Source of the DNA: Quercus robur
Taxonomy: Eukaryota > Streptophyta > Magnoliopsida > Fagales > Fagaceae
NCBI RefSeq assembly: GCF_932294415.1
Contig: NC_065543.1
Location: 44,228,277-44,292,276 of the forward strand
DNA length: 64,000 bases
Direction: 5' to 3'
Shown piece after piece: positions 9,508-19,443 of this stretch. The notes under the pieces are model-generated. The model was not told where the DNA came from. It did not search any database and saw only the letters and a list, made by a program, of their open reading frames with translations. The position numbers and the translations under genes are program-made. Each line of letters opens with the position of its first letter. Position 1 is the stretch's first letter.

Positions 9508-12500
9508 GCCTCCTCGGTGAAGCATAACGAGGGGCTGGCCGAGGAGATAAGGTGTGAAGGCCTAGATAAGATTGCTGTCAGCGATGACCCGGAGAAGTTC
9601 TTTCAGGTCGGCTCTGAATTGCCCTTTCAAGAAAAGGAGGAACTGGTCAGATTTCTCAGAGAAAACGTCGACGTATTCGCTTGGGACGCCTACGATGCCC
9701 CGGGATTCGATCCCAGCCTTATTTGTCACCACTTGAACGTCAACCCCTCTTCCACTCCGAGGAAGCAGCCACCCCGACGCCCTTCAAAGGAGCACGCTAG
9801 TGCCGTGAGAGACGAGGTGGCGAAATTAAAAAGGGCAGGGGCTATCAAAGAGGTCTTTTATCCCGAATGGTTGGCAAATACAGTGGTGGTAAGGAAGAAG
9901 ACGGGGAAGTGGAGGGTCTGCGTAGACTTCACGGACCTGAACAAGGCGTGCCCCAAGGACCCATTCCCCCTACCCAAAATTGACCGATTGGTGGACGCAA
10001 CCGTGGGGCACCCTCGAATGAGTTTCCTGGACGCCTTCCAGGGCTATCATCAGATACCCCTTGCGCTGGAGGACCAAGAGAAAACGGCTTTCATGACGCC
10101 CATCGGAAATTATCATTATAAGGTGATGCCTTTCGGGCTAAAGAACACGGGTTCGACATACCAAAGGATGATGACTCGGATGTTCGAGCCACAACTGGGC
10201 AAAATCATTGAGGTGTATATAGACGATATGGTCGTGAAGAGCAAAAGGGTGTCCGAACACGTGAAAGACCTTGGAACCATCTTCGCTATCTTGAGGGAGC
10301 ACCGCTTGCGGCTAAATGCCTCCAAATGCTCATTCGGGGTCGGGTCTGGGAAATTCCTACGGTACATGGTCACCCATAGAGGAATAGAAGTAAGTCCTAA
10401 CCAAATCAAAGCCATTAACAGTCTGCAGACTCCTCGGAACCCGAAGGAAGTGCAGAAGCTCACTGGCATGATTGCGGCATTAAGCCGGTTCATATCACGA
10501 TCGGCGGATCGATGTCGACCTTTTTACCTCCTGATAAACAAGTGGAAAGAGTTTAAGTGGTCGGAGGATTGCGTTCAGGCTTTCCAGCAGCTTAAGGACT
10601 ACTTGTCCCGACCACCCATCATGTCCAGTCCGGAGGCAGACGAGGTGCTGTTTGCCTACATCGCCGTAGCTCCCCACGCCGTAAGCCTGGTATTAATACG
10701 GGATGATAATGGGGTGCAGCGACCAGTGTACTATGTGAGCAAGTCACTACATGAAGCCGAGGTGCGATACCTACCCTTAGAGAAGGCAATTTTGGCGATA
10801 GTGCATGCAACCCGGAAGCTTCCTCATTACTTTCAGGCGCACACGGTCATCGTCCTGACTCAGCTTCCACTTCGAGCCGTGCTTCGAAGTGCTGACTACA
10901 CAGGAAGGATCGCCATGTGGAGCGCTCTTCTGGGGGCTTTTGATATTAAATATATGCCCAGACCCTCCATCAAAGGACAGGTCCTCGCGGACTTGGTAGC
11001 AGAATTCGCTGAGCCCTCTATAGAAACGGTGACCGAGAAGAAAGACCTGTGCGGAAAACTGGTCGGCGCGATTTCGGCCGGGGAAACCATGCATTGGAAG
11101 GTCTACGTGGATGGTGCGGCCAACCAGAGAGGATCAGGAGTTGGGATAGTTTTAATATCGCCAGACGGCGCTGTCATTGAAAAGTCATTAAGACTCGGAT
11201 TCTCGGCTACGAACAATGAAGCTGAATACGAGGCCTTACTTCAAGGAATGGCAATGGTTCAAAGGTTGGGTGGAAGAGTAATAGAAGCCTTCTCGGACTC
11301 CAGATTAGTGGTCGGACAAGTGATGGGAGATCTGGAAGCTCGAGATACTAGGATGCAAGAGTATCTGGGACAAGTCAAACGGCTACAGGAGAGCTTTAAA
11401 GCCTTCAGTTTAACGCACATCTCCAGGAGCGTAAACACTCATGCAGACTCGCTGGCCACTCTTGCCACGTCCTCGGCACGTAATTTGCCACGAGTAATCC
11501 TAGTCGAAGATTTAGTTAAGGCCAGTCCCATCAGTGGAAACCCGACCCAAATCCATCAGATAAGACAGAGCCCCAGTTGGATGGACCCCCTAAGGAATTT
11601 CCTCCAAGATGAGATCCTACCGGAGGAAAGACTAGAAGCCGAGAAGATACGTAGAAATGCTCCTCGTTTTTGGCTATCAGAGGACCGCAAGCTTTATCGG
11701 CGCTCATACTCTGGACCGTACCTGCTCTGCGTACATCCAGAAGAGTCCGAGTCTCTTCTTGAAGAGTTGCATGAGGGAGTATGTGGAAGTCACACCGGAG
11801 GAAGATCGCTGGCGCACAGGGCACTCACCCAAGGATACTGGTGGCCGAACATGCAGAGACAAGCCCAGGAATACGCTAAGAAGTGCGATCAGTGCCAAAG
11901 ATTCGCCCCAAATATCCACCAACCCGGAGGGGTTCTCAACCCACTCTCCAGTCCATGGCCGTTCGCGCAATGGGGTCTTGATATTGTCGGACCTTTCCCC
12001 AAGGCTGCGGGGAACAAGCGATACATAATAGTCGGAACCGATTACTTCACTAAATGGGTGGAGGCTGAGCCTTTGGCCAACATCAGGGACGTGGACGCCC
12101 AGAAATTCATCTGGAAGAACATTATCACCCGCTTCGGAACTCCGAGAACACTCATTTCCGACAATGGTCTTCAGTTTGACAGCAAGAATTTTAGGGAGTA
12201 TTGCCGTGAGTTTGGGATCATTAATCGATATTCCACTCCCGCATACCCCCAAGGAAATGGGCAAGTCGAGGCCGTGAACAAGGTCATAGTGAACGGGTTG
12301 AAGAAAAGACTGGATGAGTCAAAGGGGAGATGGGTAGAAGAACTACCGCACGTCTTATGGACATATCGGACAACGCCGCGGCGTTCAACCGGTGAAACTC
12401 CCTTCTCAATGACTTACGGGGCAGAGGCTGTGCTTCCAATCGAGAACAACTTCCCCACGTTAAGGTCTAGTTCGTTTACCCCAGGTGATAACGATGAGTT

Positions 12501-12783
12501 GTTAGGAAGCAGTCTGGACCTAGCCGAGGAAAGAAGGGAAAAGGCCACGATTCACATGGCCTATTATCACCAGAAGCTAAGACAAGGGTATGATGCTAAC
12601 GTCAAACTGCGGCCTCTGGGTCCAGGTGATCTTGTGATGAGGAAGATTCTTGGCAGCGCAAAGAACCCCTCTTGGGGCAAGTTGGGGCCCAATTGGGAGG
12701 GACCATACCGTGTCACATCCGTGGCCGGAATAGGCGCCTACTACCTGGAGGATTTGGATGAAAAAGCTGTACCTCGACCGTAG
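9502..12783 (+). CDS. pol: Pol polyprotein of element 1 (RT, RNase H, second RNase H, integrase)
   Basis: 1093 codons in frame with Gag-protease and without a usable early ATG, so expression by readthrough of UAG 9499 is likely. Order (residues from the stop): reverse transcriptase about 130-300 with WRVCVDFTDLNKACP and the YIDDM catalytic loop at about 237; Ty3-type RNase H about 375-480; a second, archaeal-like RNase H about 530-660 (WKVYVDGAAN, NNEAEYEAL, FSDSRLVV), the mark of the Tat lineage; integrase zinc finger about 750-800 (H..H…CDQC); integrase core with D (WGLDIVGPF), D (SDNGLQF) and E (GQVEAVNK); and a C-terminal domain with GPNWEGPYRV. All catalytic residues I looked for are present and the frame is unbroken. 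UAG 12781-12783 ends it. Confidence 0.95.
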   Translation, partial: QPASSVKHNEGLAEEIRCEGLDKIAVSDDPEKFFQVGSELPFQEKEELVRFLRENVDVFAWDAYDAPGFDPSLICHHLNVNPSSTPRKQPPRRPSKEHASAVRDEVAKLKRAGAIKEVFYPEWLANTVVVRKKTGKWRVCVDFTDLNKACPKDPFPLPKIDRLVDATVGHPRMSFLDAFQGYHQIPLALEDQEKTAFMTPIGNYHYKVMPFGLKNTGSTYQRMMTRMFEPQLGKIIEVYIDDMVVKSKRVSEHVKDLGTIFAILREHRLRLNASKCSFGVGSGKFLRYMVTHRGIEVSPNQIKAINSLQTPRNPKEVQKLTGMIAALSRFISRSADRCRPFYLLINKWKEFKWSEDCVQAFQQLKDYLSRPPIMSSPEADEVLFAYIAVAPHAVSLVLIRDDNGVQRPVYYVSKSLHEAEVRYLPLEKAILAIVHATRKLPHYFQAHTVIVLTQLPLRAVLRSADYTGRIAMWSALLGAFDIKYMPRPSIKGQVLADLVAEFAEPSIETVTEKKDLCGKLVGAISAGETMHWKVYVDGAANQRGSGVGIVLISPDGAVIEKSLRLGFSATNNEAEYEALLQGMAMVQRLGGRVIEAFSDSRLVVGQVMGDLEARDTRMQEYLGQVKRLQESFKAFSLTHISRSVNTHADSLATLATSSARNLPRVILVEDLVKASPISGNPTQIHQIRQSPSWMDPLRNFLQDEILPEERLEAEKIRRNAPRFWLSEDRKLYRRSYSGPYLLCVHPEESESLLEELHEGVCGSHTGGRSLAHRALTQGYWWPNMQRQAQEYAKKCDQCQRFAPNIHQPGGVLNPLSSPWPFAQWGLDIVGPFPKAAGNKRYIIVGTDYFTKWVEAEPLANIRDVDAQKFIWKNIITRFGTPRTLISDNGLQFDSKNFREYCREFGIINRYSTPAYPQGNGQVEAVNKVIVNGLKKRLDESKGRWVEELPHVLWTYRTTPRRSTGETPFSMTYGAEAVLPIENNFPTLRSSSFTPGDNDELLGSSLDLAEERREKATIHMAYYHQKLRQGYDANVKLRPLGPGDLVMRKILGSAKNPSWGKLGPNWEGPYRVTSVAGIGAYYLEDLDEKAVPRP

Positions 12784-12880
12784 AATGTAAATAACCTCAG
12801 GAGGTATTATTATTAATAAAAATGGCTTAGCATACGTTCTCTTTCATGACTATTTGCCGCTTGCCAGTCTACATTACAAT

Positions 12881-13305
12881 TATTTATAAGTTTTAAACAG
12901 AACCCAAGTCCTGCATGGCTCCTCGGACCACAGACTTGGGGTAAATTAATACTTAAGCCGATTATTTATAAGTTTTAAACAGAACCCAAGTCCTGCATGG
13001 CTCCTCGGACCACAGACTTGGGGGAAATTGTTACTTAAGCCAACTATTTATAAGTTCTAAACAAAACCAAAGTCCTGCATGGCTCCTCGGACCACAGACT
13101 TTAGGGGAAGTTATTACTCATGACAGCTCATAGTTTTAAACAGAACCTAAGTCCTGCATGGCTCCTCGGACCACAGACTCTAGGGGAAGTTATTACTCAT
13201 GACAAGTCATAGTTTTAAGCGGAACCTAAGCCCTGCCTGGCTCCTCGGACCACAGACTTTTGGGGAGATTATTACTTGTGATAGATTGGGAGATTGTTAC
13301 TTAAA
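12881..13305. repeat. Tandem array of ~80-bp units, element 1
   Basis: About five head-to-tail copies start near 12881, 12963, 13045, 13129 and 13208 (79-84 bp apart). The best-conserved core is TCCTGCATGGCTCCTCGGAC followed by CACAGACTT. The array lies between the convergent 3' ends of pol and the antisense gene, where a 3' UTR array is common in Tat elements. Confidence 0.93.
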
Positions 13306-13546
13306 GGAAATCACTTTTAATACATGCGCACCGTCTAGCACCATCGCGACCCTCGAATGAGCAACCCAAAAACCCATTTCCATTTTGACCGTTTGCCTGT
13401 ATCTACCTCGTTGCAAATGTTTAAAAAAAAAAAAACGCTATTGACATACATTCTTAGTAAGCAAAACGAACATTTTATATTAATATTCCGAGTACATTAA
13501 AAGGAAAGGTCCTTACAAAAGAATGAAAAAACAAAGACAACTCTCA

Positions 13547-13547
<1 letters not shown>

Positions 13548-13587
<40 letters not shown>

Positions 13588-13603
13588 GGGGGGGGGGGGG
13601 GGG
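13548..13603. repeat. Homopolymer tract A39-C-G16
   Basis: 39 A, one C, then 16 G on the + strand, directly next to the stop codon of the antisense gene (13604-13606). It is a 56-bp nearly pure purine tract on the genomic-RNA strand. The lengths should be taken with caution because homopolymers are easily miscounted. Confidence 0.9.
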
Positions 13604-16053
13604 CTAATCCTTAGCGGGAGAATCTTCTTTCTGCTCGGGCTGAGGAGGAGGAACCTCAATGGTAGAGTCTGTGGCAGGATCCTTAGCCACATCAGACACA
13701 AGGACGGCATCAGGCACCGCCAGGTCTTGCTCCGAAGCGACTTGGGCTTCATCAGGACTAGCTCGGATCTCCGGAGGATAGAAGATGCTCTCGGGCAGCC
13801 TTAGGGCCGAATCCGCAGGAACTCCTGCAGCGTCGAGAGCATGAGCCCATGAAATGTCGCAGTACTCCCTGCACACCTCAGGGATCTCCTCGGAAAGCCT
13901 GGCCTCAGTCTCTTCGGCCCCAAGCTGGCGAGCAGCATTCTTCTCAGCCTCTGTGGCCTCTCGGATCAGCTGGGCCTCCTCCCTTGCCAGCCTCAGCTCA
14001 TCCTCTACCTTTTGCAGGGCAGTCCTGAGATCCTGCACTGCCTGCCTCTCGGTGTTAAGGTTAAGCTGAGCCGTGTACAGTTGTTTGCGCTGGTCCTCCG
14101 CCTGATCCTCGGCACTCTTCAAGCCAGCCTCTGCACTTTTACGTCGGTTCTCCGAATCCTTGAACTCAGCCGTGAGTTTAGTGTGATCATGCCTGAGGGA
14201 CCCCAAGGCTTTCTCCACCTCTGTCCGAGCCTGGGTCTCAGCCTCAGCCAGGTTGCGGCTATTACGGCAAAACTCCTCAGCCACAAAGACCTGCTGAGTA
14301 ATCTGCGGACAAAACAAGAGCGTCCTTAAAAGAAAAATATATAATCTAACAGGAGCAAGTAAATGGACAAAGCAGTAAAAGGATTACTTACCAGCGCGAG
14401 ATCCCTTTTAAGGGATAGAAAGAGCTCGGACTGAGTGCACCGCCTGTAGGCCTCCATGTCCCGAGGAAGAAGTAGGGGCTGCTCTAAGGCCTCCGCCACG
14501 TACCCTGCCCGGCCACGATTATACTCTCGGACCGAAGCAGTGTAAGGAATGGCGAGCCCATCCAGCTCCAACTTTGGGTCCCATTGACGAGGGGCGGTGC
14601 GCACTTCAGCAAGGTTCCCCTCATCCCTACTGTCCGAGGAGGTGCCCCTTCTGCTCATCGGCGCCCGTGTGGTTTTCTGCTGCTTGGCCGGCTGGACAGC
14701 CACCTCGCCCTCCTCAGGCGTGTCCACCGGCCTCTTCTTCTTCAGGTCCGGGATAACCTTAAGGCCAGGGTCCGAGACGCCCTGGGGGACCACAGGGGGA
14801 AGAGTTTTGACCTTTGATGGACTTGGTCCCTTCGATGGCTGAACCTTTGATGACTGACCTTTCCCCCGAGAGGTCATCAGCTCCTTTAGAGACTTTCCCT
14901 TTCCTGCCATGGGCTCTACCTCTTCGTTTGAAGTATCGTCCGAGCAGATAACGATTGAGGGAACACCAACCGCGGAGTGTTGATCCTGCTCTGCTTCGGG
15001 ATTAAAGGGCTCCACCGGGGGGTTTTGCTGAACTTCCTCCTCGAAGTAAAACTTGTCTATTTCTTCCTCAAGGGAAAGACGAGATGATTCAGCTCTTTCT
15101 TCAACCAAAACAGCAACACCAGGCTCATCTACCGGAGGTAGCTGCTCTGCCAAGTAAGGATTTCTGACACCTGGCAACACCACTGGTGGCAAATCGTGGT
15201 CAGCTAGGAGTCCGTCCAGGGACACGTCAATTCTAGCCAGCCTCGGACTGCCGGCCCTTATAGCGTGACCGACCGCCTGAAAAGCGCTGCTCAGAGGCTG
15301 GTAACCCAGAACCAAATGGGCCGCGCGCAACTGTCCGTCATGGGCGACGTAAATCTCCGACCTGAGAAGATAGTTCAGCGCTGGCACATTCACAAATCCT
15401 ATCCGAGGAGCAACGTGATTTTTGTCTGCAAACAAACCAAGAAAAGTGAGGTCAGATCATGAAATTTTCCAATTACAAAGAAAGCCAGAAAAAATAACCC
15501 CTCAACACTAAATCCTTTCCCCAAAAAGGATCAATCCTAAAAGCGCCGCACCTGGGTTTCCTGCCCGAGTTGGACAGTGAATACCGTCGAACCACTCCCC
15601 AGAAGCAATGAGGAAGTCATCCTTCACGGTCTTATTGGAAATTGGAAGACAAGAGATCAACCTAACGACCTCGTTCCGGGATTTAAGATAATACCCGTCA
15701 TCCCCGAGGCGGTGGCATTCGTACAAATAAGCCACATCATGCCAAGTGAGGCCTAGATTCATCCGCTCGTTTAGGACATCTACACAGCCTAGTATCTTGA
15801 ATATATTTGGGGCACACTGATACGGCGTCAACCTATGGTTGAACAGGTATTCCCTTGTGATCCTGCGCATGGGAAGTGTCATCCCTCCCTCTATGAAAGC
15901 AATCATGGGGATAACGACTTCTCCCTCAACTCTATCGGTCAATATTCCTTCAAGAGGACAGTGCCGCAGCCCAACCCTCGGGGGAATGCGGTATTTAGCC
16001 CTAAAGGCTTCCATAGCGGCAGGAGTTTTTACTAATTTTTCGAATCTACCCAT
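13604..16053 (-). CDS. Antisense three-exon gene of element 1, Transposase_28-like with coiled coil
   Basis: Runs against pol. Exons: 16053-15552, 15425-14392 and 14302-13604; introns have GT-AG borders in phases 1 and 0. The spliced frame is open for 744 residues. Start ATG 16053 gives MGRFEKLV, matched by MGKF and MGYS starts in elements 2 and 3. The N-terminal part (exon 1 into exon 2) has the motifs of plant 'putative gypsy type transposon' proteins (Pfam Transposase_28, recalled): VVIPMIAFIEGGMTLPM, VLNERMNLGLTWHDVAYLY, YYLKSRNEVVRLISCLP, and DGQLRAAHLVLGYQP after intron 1. Exon 2 ends in a variable acidic/proline linker and basic patch. Exon 3 opens with about 130 residues of heptad-like coiled coil (AEAETQARTEVEKAL…), then an acidic tail. 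The function is unknown; it is not an integrase or a DDE transposase by any motif I can see. Confidence 0.85.
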
Positions 16054-16331
16054 CTGAACTGAACTGAGGAAATGAAAGTAAAGACTGAAAAGAAAAGTAG
16101 AGTCCGAGGAAGGAATTGAAACGGAGAGAAAGGCGAAATGTACTGGTACCTTCACAAATCGCTCAAGGGGACACCTGGGAATCTCTCTTGGACGAAGCGC
16201 TTCACAAGAACGGCTACGGCGGCGTAACGGACGCAAGTGTTCGTGTATCTCTGGGATTCGATGGAGTTCTCTGGAGCCTTTTGGGGGTTTGAGAAATGCA
16301 GATGAAAAAAGAAACTGAACCCCGCTGACGT

Positions 16332-16340
16332 CTTATATAG
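16332..16340 (-). promoter_or_regulatory. TATA box of the antisense gene, element 1
   Basis: CTATATAAG on the - strand, about 280 bp before ATG 16053 and inside the element just upstream of the 3' LTR. Similar boxes stand at the same place in elements 2 and 3. Confidence 0.65.
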
Positions 16341-16586
16341 CAGGGAGGAGAGAGAAAAGATCCTCCCCGCCTAGAAATACGGGAAGAAACGATGGCCGTT
16401 CGATCCACGCCAAGCCGTTGGATGAAAGGAACATAACGCCTCCAGAAGTTAATGGCCACGTCTCGTAAATTGTAGCGCGTCAAAAGTAACGGTCCGCACG
16501 CGCGCCCCACGATCTCCTTATTTCCCTCCACTCACAAATATCAAAACCCCGCTTTTCTCCTCGGAGTGAGGTTAAAACCGCAGTTT

Positions 16587-16597
16587 TGAGGGGCTAT
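16587..16597 (+). other. Polypurine tract of element 1
   Basis: TTTTGAGGGGCTAT immediately precedes the 3' LTR. Element 2 has TTTTGAGGAGCTAT at the same place and element 3 ends in GGGGGGGCTAT, so the plus-strand primer site is conserved. Confidence 0.75.
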
Positions 16598-17278
16598 TGT
16601 GGGGGCCGGCCCAAAAATGATGGGCTATTCCAAACTCAGGCCCGTCCGAGGAGCGTACTATCCGAGGAAGAGCCTCGTATGCAGCATTACCCAATCCCAG
16701 CAGCTCCAAGGAAACCCGTCCGAGAAGTAATTCGTCCTCGGACATCACGAAGCCCAGACGAGAAACTCTGCTCAGCCATTTCAGCTCACCTTCCCCAACA
16801 TATAAAACGAATTAAATTCAAAATATCTCACGGAAGGCTACCACCACATTAATTGCGCCCCAACCACCCTCTTGGCCGCATTAATGAGGAAAAGACTCCT
16901 GAACAGTACCGCCTTGGCCTCTGCAACTCACAAAGGGTCTGATGAGGGCGTCTGATGTGACAGGTGCTCGAGTGGATGCTTGGATGATTAACAGGTGTAA
17001 GGCTGGGATGAAAAGAAGAAAAATATATAATGTAGTGAAGTCCCTCAAAGAAGGGACGGCAGAATTGTAAGAGGAACAAAAGAAATAAAATCAGACTTGA
17101 GGAATCCTTTTTTGCGTTCTTATTTCCTTTTTGCAAACAGTACACTACATGCATTAGACTTGCTAGTTTCACTGAGGCCAAGTTCTTTAACCCATTCTCT
17201 ACAAGTATTTATTGTGGGTTGTGCTTTGGGTCAAGGCCTGATCAACAGAAGTTGGGCCAGGAAAATCGTGCAACCACA
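16598..17278 (+). repeat. 3' LTR of element 1
   Basis: 681 bp, same length as the 5' copy and about 99.3% identical by eye. It is followed by the AATAT duplication and a TA microsatellite. Confidence 0.95.
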
Positions 17279-18130
17279 AATATATATATATATATATATA
17301 TATAAATTTTGGAAATTACTTTTTTAGTTTTAAACAAACTTTTTCAAACCCAATTTTTTTCTACTATACCATCAAAAATACCAAGAAACGTATCAAAAAA
17401 ATTAATAAAATTCAACAAAACTAAAATTCAAATAAAAAAGAAAGGGAAAAATAAAACTCACATCCAAGTCAAACTCATTCTCCTAAATATGTAAAACATT
17501 TCAAACTTGATGTGATCAAGCCAACTATCCAATGCATAATGAAATTAAAAATTTTTAATAAGGTTTTGAAGTAATGAAATAGAAATATGTCACTATTCCC
17601 AAGCAAAAGTATTGGTTATAGCTTTATACATAATGATTGTAACTTTTTTTTTAAATTAAAAAAAAAAAAGTACAAAGGGGAAAAAACTAGAGATTTTTTT
17701 TTTTGAAAAAAGAAGAAGTATTGTTAATATTGTCATAATCTAATCTAACATGTCAAAAATGAATATATAAATAAATAATTTTAAACTCAAAATTTAATTT
17801 GTTTTCTTAAAAATGTCAAATAATACACTAATGAGATAAGGAAGATGCGCAGTACAAAATATTTGTAAATGCTTAAAACAATTACTCAAGCATCTAAAAA
17901 ATCATATAATAAAGGCATAACAATTTGGTGCAAATTTGTTAAACAAAATATTTACAAATAATGAAAGGAAACTATACAAAGATCATCTTCTTCAAATGCA
18001 CTAACTGTTTTTCATTATATTGTCCAGGCTTTCTTACTGTTTTCCAAATAAACTAAGACTTGACAACAACACAAATTATGGACATATTATAATATGATTT
18101 TTCCCAAAATTTGGTCAACAACATTAAAAG
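17279..18130. other. AT-rich host spacer between elements 1 and 2
   Basis: 852 bp starting with a TA repeat. It has no ORF of interest. The last five bases, AAAAG, are the target duplication of element 2. Confidence 0.6.
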
Positions 18131-18945
18131 TGTAGGGACAAAATTTGGATTGGACCCAATATAGGATTGGGTTTAGCCCAATAAGCCCAAACAATAAGTT
18201 TGTAGAGCGTGAGTGAAAGAACTAGTTCTATCCAATAAGGAAGATAATAACAATTGTTGATTTAAGAGCATCAAACACAATTAAGATAAGAAAATCTGTC
18301 CTTGACACGGCCTGAGGAGTTATGTTATAATGTCTTATTGATGAACAAGATTACAAGAGTTTAAAGGACTATTACAAAGATTTCTTAGTTTTTCTGATCT
18401 CTTAGTTTTTCTGATCTCTCTTTTTTGGCCACCTTTCTATGTTATATACTATAATCTTGGTATCATCTCTACCATACACGTGTAGGTTAGATTCTAAGAA
18501 CACCTTCTTATTCCATCCAACACCTCACAGAACTTTCAACTAGCAGCTATAAGGCTACTTAACCACTGTTCAGGTATCACCTCCACATTAATGTGGTTAG
18601 AAAGTTAGTTGGGATGCATTTAATGTGGAGGTAGCAGCTTTTGAAAATATTTGTTGCCTCCCTTTACTCATCCCTTATCCAATGTCTGACTTTTAATCGT
18701 GATGCAACCTCGAAGGATGTCCAGGATGATAAGACATTCTTACTGACCTCGGACCTCTGTTTCCGAGATGACTTTCCTCCTCAGACATATTTTAGACTAT
18801 CACACACAATCCTTATTTTTTTTATCATACCATTCCCATAATAACCTTATTTGACCATCCTCGGATTAGTTAATATCCTTGGATTGGGCCATATGTCGAA
18901 TTTGTTCAGCTTTTAATAGTACCTTCTGGCTAACTAGCCTTTATA
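18131..18945 (-). repeat. 3' LTR of element 2
   Basis: 815 bp in minus orientation. Its inner end has decayed from CCCCTACA to CTTTATA, so it no longer has the canonical terminus; the border is set by alignment with the other LTR. Confidence 0.88.
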
Positions 18946-19226
18946 ATAGCTCCTCAAAATCTTGCTTTTTGACTCCTCGGGAGGAAAGGAGGATTTTGAT
19001 ATCCTCAGCCCATCCCGTTTATGGCTATACCCTGTCTACCCGAACTCCTAAATGCCTTTTTACCTACTCAAGGCACGCTCCTAACGCTTCGATGTCCAGA
19101 GCGTGCCATCATTAAATTTTGGCAACACCCTTGTCCCTCACGTTCAACAGCAGGATGTAAATCCAACCGTGGAGGATTTTCTTAGGTTAACGAACGGGAA
19201 TTTTCCCGCTTGTAACTTCTGTGCCA

Positions 19227-19236
19227 CTATAAATAG
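19227..19236 (+). promoter_or_regulatory. TATA box of the antisense gene, element 2
   Basis: CTATAAATAG, about 208 bp before ATG 19444, followed by a CT-rich leader (near 19300-19325). Position and sequence agree with element 3. Confidence 0.6.
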
Positions 19237-19443
19237 CTTTTCAAATCAATTCCTTTTCTTACTTTCAACAATCACACAATCCTAGAGCTCATACACTGAA
19301 CCTGTCACTCTCTCTCACTTCCCTGTGCGTCTACAAATACTAAAAATTTGTCTGAGGACCTTCTTTTCAAACCTATAAGTTTCCTTGAACCCTCTTAGTT
19401 TTTGTTTCAAACTTGTTAATTTCTCTTCAAAACTTCTTCGAAA

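Larger units (their letters stand above)
6728..17278 (+). mobile_element. Tat-lineage Ty3/gypsy LTR retrotransposon, element 1 (complete, young)
   Basis: A complete 10,551-bp element. Two 681-bp LTRs (6728-7408, 16598-17278) start TGTGGG and end CCACA, and AATAT is duplicated at 6723-6727 and 17279-17283. Order: 5' LTR, primer-binding site, Gag-protease, in-frame UAG, RT-RNase H-second RNase H-integrase, tandem array, antisense three-exon gene, polypurine tract, 3' LTR. The second RNase H after the usual one and the antisense ORF after pol place it in the Tat clade. I count about five LTR mismatches (0.7%), all major ORFs are open, and insertion was into an AT microsatellite. It looks recently active and possibly still autonomous. 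Confidence 0.95.

Noticed and set aside
10116..12264. Several minus-strand frames opposite pol of element 1
   Set aside because: Shadows of a conserved coding frame; compositional only.
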